Below are positions 1 to 5,165 of a stretch of 7,045 nt of DNA, piece by piece. The translations under genes and the position numbers were made by a program. The notes beneath the pieces were generated by a model. That model was not told the DNA's origin. It worked only from the letters and a program-made list of their open reading frames with translations, and did not search any database. Origin of the DNA: an uncultured Actinomyces sp. GTDB taxonomy: Bacteria > Actinomycetota > Actinomycetes > Actinomycetales > Actinomycetaceae. Positions within the stretch are counted from its first letter, which is position 1, and every line of letters starts with the position of its first letter. The stretch lies in assembly GCA_916719935.1 (NCBI GenBank), contig CAKAPY010000067.1, forward strand, positions 1-7,045, in the 5' to 3' direction.

Positions 1-52
1 GTGGACCCGATGACGCTGGATTCTGCTCGGGGCAGCGACGGATGCGAGGCAT
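1..52 (-). CDS. Possible 5' end of a divergent gene, cut by the window edge
   Basis: On the minus strand an ATG at 52-50 opens a frame that stays open to the window edge, giving MPRIRRCPEQNPASSGP (17 codons). An AGGAAG ribosome-binding sequence (complement of 61-66) lies 8 bases before the ATG, and a promoter-like pair lies further upstream (105-133). These signals are arranged correctly for a gene divergent from topA, but 17 codons are too few to recognise a family or prove coding. The competing reading is that the same bases are the 3' end of a + strand gene stopping at 98. Confidence 0.2.
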   Translation of the reverse strand, partial: MPRIRRCPEQNPASSGP

Positions 53-73
53 CGTCCAGACTTCCTACTGGAC
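37..73. repeat. Two overlapping inverted repeats
   Basis: The first stem pairs 37-45 with 49-56: eight base pairs, one bulged G and a three-base GAG loop. The second pairs GTCCAG (54-59) with CTGGAC (68-73) around an eight-base loop. The two share bases 54-56, so they cannot both form fully. In a minus-strand transcript the loop of the second would display the AGGAAG ribosome-binding sequence just before the candidate ATG. No T-run follows on either strand, so neither looks like an intrinsic terminator. Confidence 0.4.
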
Positions 74-104
74 TGTGCGGTTCGCGTATCAGGACTGACA
101 ACTC

Positions 105-133
105 ATTTTACGTCCTGTGCGCGGCGGTGTCGT
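105..133 (-). promoter_or_regulatory. Candidate divergent promoter facing left
   Basis: Read on the minus strand, ACGACA (complement of 128-133, four of six matches to TTGACA) is followed after 17 bases by TAAAAT (complement of 105-110), which fits the actinobacterial -10 pattern TANNNT. Transcription would start near base 98. That leaves a leader of roughly 45 bases before the minus-strand ATG at 52. The spacing is ideal but the -35 match is partial. Confidence 0.3.
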
Positions 134-206
134 TACTAGACGACCGGCTTGCCGCCAATGGACACGGAGGCGCGGGTGCGCGCGTGGGGGTCCACGACCT
201 CGGGAA

Positions 207-215
207 TTATCCACA
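207..215 (+). promoter_or_regulatory. DnaA box (perfect TTATCCACA)
   Basis: TTATCCACA matches the classical high-affinity DnaA box at all nine positions. It lies 49 bases upstream of the candidate topA -10 element. It stands alone: I saw no second perfect copy nearby and no AT-rich unwinding region, so it is not an origin. If bound, it could couple topA expression to replication initiation or titrate DnaA. The match is seen in the sequence; the function is inferred. Confidence 0.45.
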
Positions 216-264
216 GAAGACGCGCGGGAAAGCAGATCGGTTCCCGGAAAGCCCCGTAACGCGG

Positions 265-270
265 TAAGGT
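265..270 (+). promoter_or_regulatory. Candidate topA -10 element (TAAGGT)
   Basis: TAAGGT fits the actinobacterial TANNNT -10 pattern and would place the transcription start near base 277, giving a leader of about 80 bases before topA. The upstream -35 position (around 241-247) holds only TTCCCG or TCCCGG, a poor match, so this assignment rests mostly on the -10 hexamer. Confidence 0.35.
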
Positions 271-279
271 CCTACCCAG

Positions 280-313
280 TGGTACTCCGCCGGCGCTCGC
301 CAACGGAGGACCA
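280..313 (+). other. Stem-loop at the start of the predicted topA leader
   Basis: TGGTACTCCG (280-289) pairs with CGGAGGACCA (304-313). This gives nine base pairs and one A-G mismatch around a 14-base loop. If transcription starts near 277, the mRNA would begin almost directly with this structure, as 5'-stabilising hairpins do. There is no T-run after it, so it is not an obvious attenuator. Confidence 0.4.
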
Positions 314-321
314 GCAAAGAG

Positions 322-350
322 TGCTACAAATACGAGGTAGCAACGGAAGG
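322..350 (+). promoter_or_regulatory. topA ribosome-binding site next to a small hairpin
   Basis: GGAAGG (345-350) lies eight bases before the topA ATG at 359, a good Shine-Dalgarno match and spacing that decides the start codon. Directly upstream, TGCTAC (322-327) pairs with GTAGCA (337-342) around a nine-base loop, ending two bases before the ribosome-binding site and leaving it single-stranded. Confidence 0.65.
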
Positions 351-358
351 GACAAACA

Positions 359-3082
359 ATGGCAGCGACCAAGCTGGTAATCGTGGAGTCTCCCGCCAAG
401 GCGGCGACGATCGAAGGATACTTGGGACCCGACTACCACGTGACCGCCTCGATCGGTCACATTCGTGACCTTCCGCAGCCCTCTGAGCTTCCTGCCGACA
501 TGAAGAAGGGTCCCTACGGGCGCTTCGCCGTCGACGTTGAGGATGGTTTCACTCCGTATTACGTTGTCAATCCCGACAAGAAGAAAAAGGTCACCGAACT
601 CAAGAAGCTGCTGAAAGAGTCAGACGAACTCTTCCTGGCAACTGATGAGGACCGTGAGGGTGAAGCTATCGCTTGGCACCTTCTCCAAGTCCTTAAGCCC
701 AAGGTTCCCGTGCGCCGCATGGTCTTCCACGAAATCACGAAGGAAGCAATCCAACGCGCTCTGGAAAATACTCGCGAGCTCGACACGGACCTTGTTGATG
801 CCCAAGAAACTCGCCGAATTCTTGACCGCCTCTACGGCTACGAAGTTTCGCCGCTGCTCTGGCGCAAGATTCGTCCCTCCCTGTCTGCAGGCCGCGTGCA
901 ATCGGTCGCAACGCGCTTGGTTGTGGATCGCGAGCGCGACCGCATGGCGCACGTGAGTGCTGAGTACTGGTCGATCGATACCCAATTTGCCGCTTCGGGT
1001 CAGTCTTTTGGCGCAAAAGTTTCGCACATTGACGGTTCTCCCGTTGCAACCGGTTCTGACTTTGATGAAAACGGTCGGCTTTCCGCGAAGGCCAAGAAGA
1101 ACGAGGCCTTCCATCTAGACGCCCATTCCGCGCAGCTCTTCGCCGCAGCGCTCGAGGCCGCACGTGATTCCGCCATCGATTCTGTCCAGCAGAAGCCCTA
1201 CCGCCGCCGCCCGGCAGCGCCCTTCACGACTTCGACGCTTCAGCAGGAAGCTTCCCGCAAGCTTCACTGGAATGCGTCCTCGACGATGCGTACCGCTCAG
1301 TCCCTGTACGAGTCGGGCTTCATCACCTACATGCGTACCGACTCTACGGCCCTGTCCTCGCAGGCTATTAAGGCTGCCCGTCAGCAGGCTAAGGAACTTT
1401 ATGGGGCCGAGGCCGTGGCTGAGAAGCCGCGTATCTACGGCACTACCTCTAAGGGTGCGCAAGAAGCTCACGAGGCCATTCGCCCCGCCGGGGACCACTT
1501 CCGCACCCCCGCGCAAGTTGCCTCGGTTTTGAATCGTCAGCAGCTTGCACTGTATGACTTGATCTGGAAGCGAACCGTCGCTTCGCAGATGGCAGATGCC
1601 CTTGGCTTTACCGCAACCATCCGCGTGCGGACCGATGTCGAGGTCGAAGGTCAGCCTCATGCAGTGCTGTCCAGCGCCTCGGGAACTGTTATTACTTCCC
1701 CTGGCTTTAGGCTGGCCTACCAAGAAGGCCAGGACAAGGGGCGCTACGACGCGGAAACGACCGATGCTGAGAAGACCCTTCCGCAGGTGAGCGAAGGGGA
1801 AGTTGCGCTGCTTGAAGAGGCGCAGGCGCAGGGACACCAGACTCAGCCCCCGGGGCGCTACACCGAAGCGACTTTGGTGAAGACCATGGAAGAGCTCGGA
1901 ATTGGTCGCCCCTCGACCTATGCGGCAACGATTCAAACCATTGGCGATCGCGGCTACGTCACCCACCGAGGCCAGTACTTGGTTCCGACTTGGCTGGCCT
2001 TCTCGGTCACGCGACTGATGGAAGAGAATCTGTCGAACCTGGTCGACTACGACTTCACGGCATCGATGGAAAATGATCTGGACCAGATTGCTGCGGGAAG
2101 CGAAGATCGCCAAGAGTTCTTGAGCACCTTCTACTTCGGTGCAGACGGTAAGGGCGACGCTGATGGCCTGAAGTTCCAGGTTGAATCCCTGGGAGACGAT
2201 ATTGATGCCCGTGCGGTGAACTCCATTGACATGGGAAATGGCGTCACCTTGCGAGTGGGTCGTTACGGACCCTACATGGAGAAGGCCGATGGAACGCGCG
2301 CAAATGTACCGCCCGAGGTCGCACCTGATGAACTCACCGAAGAGAAGATTACGGAGCTCTTCGCGCTTGCTGCAGATGATGGACGCGAACTGGGAATTGA
2401 TCCGGCAAGCGGACACATGCTGGTTGCGAAGAACGGCCGCTACGGTCCCTATGTGACCGAGATTCTTCCCGAAGAAACCGAGGAAGCGGAAGCTTCTGAA
2501 GATGGGAAGCCCGCGAAGAAGACGCGGAAGAAGGCTGCGGCAAAACCGCGCACGGCCTCGTTGTTCAAGTCGATGGATCTGGCGACCATCACGCTGGAGG
2601 ACGCGCTAGCGCTGCTGTCGCTTCCACGCGAGGTCGGTATTGATCCCTCTGACGGTGAGGTCATTACCGCGCAAAACGGTCGTTACGGCCCGTACCTGAA
2701 GAAGGGGAGCGATTCGCGCACCCTTCCCAGCGAAGACCAGCTTCTGACGATCACCTTGGATGAGGCATTGGAGATCTACTCTCAGCCCAAGCAACGAGGC
2801 CGTGGGGCAGCAAAGCCCCCGCTGCGTGAATTTGGCGAGGACCCGGTGTCGGGCAAGAAGGTCACCGTTAAGGACGGCCGTTTCGGGCCCTACATCACCG
2901 ACGGTGAAACCAATGTGACCGTTCCGCGCGCCGAAACCGTCGAGGATTTGACCGCTGAACGCGCCTACGAACTTCTTGCCGATAAGCGCGCGAAAGGCCC
3001 GGCTCCCAAGCGCACCCGTAAGACGACTGCGAAGAAGACAACAACTCGACGCGCGACGAAGAAGACTTCGACAAAGAAGTAA
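359..3082 (+). CDS. topA: DNA topoisomerase I (type IA)
   Basis: This 907-residue enzyme relaxes negatively supercoiled DNA by cutting one strand, passing the other through and resealing. The N-terminal Toprim domain carries E10 (VESPAK motif) and the metal-binding D96-x-D98-x-E100. The catalytic tyrosine is Y324 in ITYMRTDS, with R326 two residues later; EAHEAIRP (about 369-376) and LGIGRPSTYA (about 513-522) are conserved core motifs. The C-terminal part has four GR(Y/F)GPY repeats starting at residues 634, 693, 774 and 840, with an acidic-then-basic linker between the second and third. The last 32 residues contain 15 Lys or Arg. There are no cysteines at all, so the zinc ribbons of E. coli TopA are absent, as is known for actinobacterial enzymes. 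The length is close to the mycobacterial protein. The start is supported by GGAAGG eight bases upstream and by the Toprim domain beginning at residue 5. Confidence 0.98.
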   Translation: MAATKLVIVESPAKAATIEGYLGPDYHVTASIGHIRDLPQPSELPADMKKGPYGRFAVDVEDGFTPYYVVNPDKKKKVTELKKLLKESDELFLATDEDREGEAIAWHLLQVLKPKVPVRRMVFHEITKEAIQRALENTRELDTDLVDAQETRRILDRLYGYEVSPLLWRKIRPSLSAGRVQSVATRLVVDRERDRMAHVSAEYWSIDTQFAASGQSFGAKVSHIDGSPVATGSDFDENGRLSAKAKKNEAFHLDAHSAQLFAAALEAARDSAIDSVQQKPYRRRPAAPFTTSTLQQEASRKLHWNASSTMRTAQSLYESGFITYMRTDSTALSSQAIKAARQQAKELYGAEAVAEKPRIYGTTSKGAQEAHEAIRPAGDHFRTPAQVASVLNRQQLALYDLIWKRTVASQMADALGFTATIRVRTDVEVEGQPHAVLSSASGTVITSPGFRLAYQEGQDKGRYDAETTDAEKTLPQVSEGEVALLEEAQAQGHQTQPPGRYTEATLVKTMEELGIGRPSTYAATIQTIGDRGYVTHRGQYLVPTWLAFSVTRLMEENLSNLVDYDFTASMENDLDQIAAGSEDRQEFLSTFYFGADGKGDADGLKFQVESLGDDIDARAVNSIDMGNGVTLRVGRYGPYMEKADGTRANVPPEVAPDELTEEKITELFALAADDGRELGIDPASGHMLVAKNGRYGPYVTEILPEETEEAEASEDGKPAKKTRKKAAAKPRTASLFKSMDLATITLEDALALLSLPREVGIDPSDGEVITAQNGRYGPYLKKGSDSRTLPSEDQLLTITLDEALEIYSQPKQRGRGAAKPPLREFGEDPVSGKKVTVKDGRFGPYITDGETNVTVPRAETVEDLTAERAYELLADKRAKGPAPKRTRKTTAKKTTTRRATKKTSTKK

Positions 3083-3101
3083 TGAGAAGGAATTTTCTTT
3101 C

Positions 3102-3140
3102 GCCCACCCGCTGCCAAAATGGACGCAAATGCGGGTGGGC
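3102..3140 (+). terminator. 10-bp perfect inverted repeat between topA and tmk, possible terminator or operator
   Basis: GCCCACCCGC (3102-3111) is the exact reverse complement of GCGGGTGGGC (3131-3140), separated by 19 bases. The GC-rich stem begins 19 bases after the topA stop codon. No T-run follows, so it would be a weak or non-classical terminator. It could equally protect the topA mRNA 3' end or act as a dyad bound by a regulator just before tmk. The repeat itself is certain; its role is not. Confidence 0.4.
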
Positions 3141-3157
3141 ACTGTCAAGATAGAGAC

Positions 3158-3901
3158 ATGAGATCAATGGGTAGTGGTGCACAGGCGGGGCGCGGACTCT
3201 TCATCACCTTTGAAGGTGGTGATGGGACCGGTAAAAGTACCCAAATTCAGCGGGTTCGCCGGTGGTTTGAAGAACGCGGACAACAGGTGGTTGTCACCCG
3301 AGAACCCGGTGGAACAGAGCTGGGGACGACTCTGCGTCAATTGGTTCAGAACGGACCGGAAGATGTTGATCCCCGCACCGAAGCACTTCTGTATGCCGCT
3401 GATCGTGCCTACCATGTCGCAACCCTGATCAGGCCGGCCCTTGAACGCGGGGAAATTGTTCTGGTCGATCGCTACATTGACTCGTCTTTGGCTTATCAGG
3501 GAGCTGCGCGCAGCTTGGGTGTGGATGAAATCCGTAGCCTGTCTATGTGGGCAACGGAAAGTTTGCTCCCCGATCTCACTTTGCTGATTGACGTTCCACC
3601 GGAAGTTGCCGCGCGACGTCGTGGTGGCGAACCGGACCGAATGGAACGCGAATCTATGGAATTCCACGAGCGCGTTCGCCACCAGTACTTGGCGCTTGCG
3701 GATTCTGAAGCAGATCGCATCGTCGTCATCGATGGCGTGGGAACTGAAGATCAGGTCTTCAGTGAAATTCGCGGAGTTCTGGAAGAACGTGTTGATGCGG
3801 CGTTCCAGGGATTGCCCGAAGAAGCTGCAGAAGACACCAAGCCCGTTGAGTCTCAGGCAACGCTCTGGGCTCTTCTGGAAGAGGATGGCATTCTTCTGTG
3901 A
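3158..3901 (+). CDS. tmk: Thymidylate (dTMP) kinase
   Basis: The enzyme phosphorylates dTMP to dTDP with ATP, an essential step in dTTP supply. From the ATG at 3158 the protein has 247 residues. The P-loop is GGDGTGKST (20-28), followed by TREPGGT (47-53) and DRYIDSSLAYQG (104-115) for substrate binding. The lid, RRRGGEPDRME (153-163), is arginine-rich while the P-loop lacks an extra basic residue, which fits the bacterial class II type. A tail of about 30 residues, acidic and ending WALLEEDGILL, makes the protein longer than the usual 210 or so. An in-frame ATG at 3119 is unlikely because it sits inside the inverted repeat at 3102-3140; 3167 is another possible start. No ribosome-binding site is good for any of them. 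CAAGAT six bases before 3158 could be a weak -10 for a leaderless start. The gene overlaps holB by four bases. Confidence 0.93.
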   Translation: MRSMGSGAQAGRGLFITFEGGDGTGKSTQIQRVRRWFEERGQQVVVTREPGGTELGTTLRQLVQNGPEDVDPRTEALLYAADRAYHVATLIRPALERGEIVLVDRYIDSSLAYQGAARSLGVDEIRSLSMWATESLLPDLTLLIDVPPEVAARRRGGEPDRMERESMEFHERVRHQYLALADSEADRIVVIDGVGTEDQVFSEIRGVLEERVDAAFQGLPEEAAEDTKPVESQATLWALLEEDGILL

Positions 3902-5145
3902 GCGTTTGGGATGAATTGGTCGGCCAGGAACATGCCCTGGCGGTATTACAACAGGCGGCTCAAGGCGCCCGAGCAATCGTCGACCATACCCAAGAGACGC
4001 CTCCAGCTGCGGAAACTTCCGGCTCCGTGCGCGCAGATGCCTCGTCGCTCACTCAGCCCACTGATGATCCATCTCGCTCAATGACCCATGCGTGGCTCAT
4101 CACCGGGCCTCCCGGTTCGGGGCGTTCGGTTGCGGCAATCGCTTTTGCAGCGGCCCTTCAGTGCACCGGAGAGTTCCCCGGATGCGGACAGTGTCCAGGA
4201 TGCCGGACCACAATGGCTCGGACAAACGGTGATGTCTCGATCCTCACCACGGAATCTACGCAAATTCGTATTGATGAGGTTCGCCAGATCGTCTTGCGTG
4301 CACAGACCGCGCCCTCGCAGGGACGTTGGCGGGTCATCGTCATTGAAGATGCTGACCGCATGATGGAACGCACGGCGAATGTTCTTCTTAAGGCAATTGA
4401 AGAACCGCCAGAGCGCACAGTGTGGCTGCTCTGTGCTCCCAGCGCAGAAGACATGATCACCACCATCCGTTCGCGATGCCGTCATCTGGGACTGCGAATT
4501 CCAGATCCGCACGCCGTTGCGGACCTTCTTGTTCGTCGTGACGGTGTTGATCCTGCGGATGCGCTATCCGCAGCCCGTGCAGCTCAATCGCATATTGGCT
4601 TGGCTCGGGCCCTCGCGAAAGACCCCAAGATGCGTCAGCGTCGCCGGCAGATCATCACTGCCCCGGCACAGGTGCGTTCTGTTGGTGAAGCGGTCTTTGC
4701 CGCAGAGGACCTCCTCTCCATTGCGAAAACTCAAGCAGAATCCCAATCTGAAGAACGCAACGCCCGCGAAAAGGCCGAACTCATGCGCCAATTGGGAATG
4801 GAAGAAGGCCAGAGCCCGGCCTCGCATCAGCGTGCACGTATCCGTGAACTCGAAGAAGACCAGAAGCGACGCTCAAAGCGAGCCATTCAAGATTCTCTTG
4901 ATCGAGCCCTCGTCGACCTCTTGGGAATCTATAGGGACGTTCTCCTGCGGCAATTGGGAACGGATCAAGAGCCGATCAATGATGACTGCCTAGATCTCAT
5001 CGACCAGCTCTGTTCTCAATCCACCCCGCAGCAGACCATGAAGAGAGTCCAAGCAATTGAGGAAGCTCGAAAGCGGCTGACAACAAACATGTCAGTCCCT
5101 CTGATTTTGGAGTCGATGGCACTCTCACTTCGACCGCAGGTCTAG
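3898..5145 (+). CDS. holB: DNA polymerase III subunit delta-prime (clamp loader)
   Basis: This AAA+ subunit helps open the beta sliding clamp and load it on primed DNA, together with DnaX and delta. The start is GTG in a GTGA overlap with the tmk stop, giving the typical SVWDELVGQ N-terminus. Residues 28-62 form a Pro/Ser/Thr-rich linker. The Walker A loop is GPPGSGRS (70-77), with Arg where ATPases have Lys. A zinc module follows with Cys89, 96, 99 and 102 (C-x6-C-x2-C-x2-C). The Walker B region reads VIVIEDADRM (around 146-155), LLKAIEEPPE follows, and the SRC motif is at 192-194. A charged, probably helical stretch (about 275-330) leads into DRALVDLLGIYRDVLL, typical of actinobacterial delta-prime. 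The altered Walker A fits the known non-ATPase role of delta-prime, as opposed to DnaX. Overlap with tmk implies one mRNA and translational coupling. Confidence 0.93.
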   Translation: MSVWDELVGQEHALAVLQQAAQGARAIVDHTQETPPAAETSGSVRADASSLTQPTDDPSRSMTHAWLITGPPGSGRSVAAIAFAAALQCTGEFPGCGQCPGCRTTMARTNGDVSILTTESTQIRIDEVRQIVLRAQTAPSQGRWRVIVIEDADRMMERTANVLLKAIEEPPERTVWLLCAPSAEDMITTIRSRCRHLGLRIPDPHAVADLLVRRDGVDPADALSAARAAQSHIGLARALAKDPKMRQRRRQIITAPAQVRSVGEAVFAAEDLLSIAKTQAESQSEERNAREKAELMRQLGMEEGQSPASHQRARIRELEEDQKRRSKRAIQDSLDRALVDLLGIYRDVLLRQLGTDQEPINDDCLDLIDQLCSQSTPQQTMKRVQAIEEARKRLTTNMSVPLILESMALSLRPQV

Positions 5146-5159
5146 ACATCGAATAGGGT
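5130..5159 (+). promoter_or_regulatory. Candidate promoter for the hydrolase, leaderless spacing
   Basis: TAGGGT (5154-5159) fits the TANNNT -10 pattern and ends six bases before the ATG at 5166. TCGACC (5130-5135), inside the last codons of holB, resembles a -35 with an 18-base spacer. With this geometry transcription would begin at or next to the ATG. No well-placed ribosome-binding site competes: GAGG at 5161-5164 is only one base from the ATG, and AGGG (5155-5158) is part of the -10 itself. Confidence 0.5.
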
Positions 5160-5165
5160 AGAGGC

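Larger units (their letters stand above)
1..358. other. Intergenic and regulatory region upstream of topA
   Basis: No reading frame here looks like a complete gene. A frame open from base 1 to 267 gives a product rich in Arg, Gly and Ser with no recognisable motif. A second + strand frame is open from base 3 to a TGA at 96-98 and could be the last 31 codons of an upstream gene (ending ...TVRFAYQD), but nothing in it is recognised. The region does contain hairpins near the left end, a minus-strand promoter-like sequence, a perfect DnaA-box sequence, and a probable topA promoter and leader. These are listed separately. Confidence 0.6.

Noticed and set aside
207..215. Replication origin suggested by the DnaA box
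   Set aside because: There is only a single box, with no cluster, no AT-rich unwinding region, and no dnaA, dnaN or gyrB nearby.
1..267. 88-codon + strand frame starting GTG at base 1
   Set aside because: It shows no known motif, has a composition unlike the neighbouring proteins, runs through the DnaA-box sequence into the topA promoter region, and its apparent start is just the window edge.
1115..2416. Long minus-strand frame of 433 codons inside topA
   Set aside because: It lies entirely antisense to the conserved TopA core and has no recognisable domain; it is a by-product of topA codon bias.
3164..3976. Minus-strand frame of 270 codons opposite tmk and the holB start
   Set aside because: It is antisense to the well-supported Tmk protein and shows no family motifs or start signals.
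4105..4131. HolB could be DnaX (gamma/tau) because of its zinc module and SRC motif
   Set aside because: The Walker A lysine is replaced by arginine, the C-terminus matches actinobacterial delta-prime, and the position after tmk is the usual holB locus.
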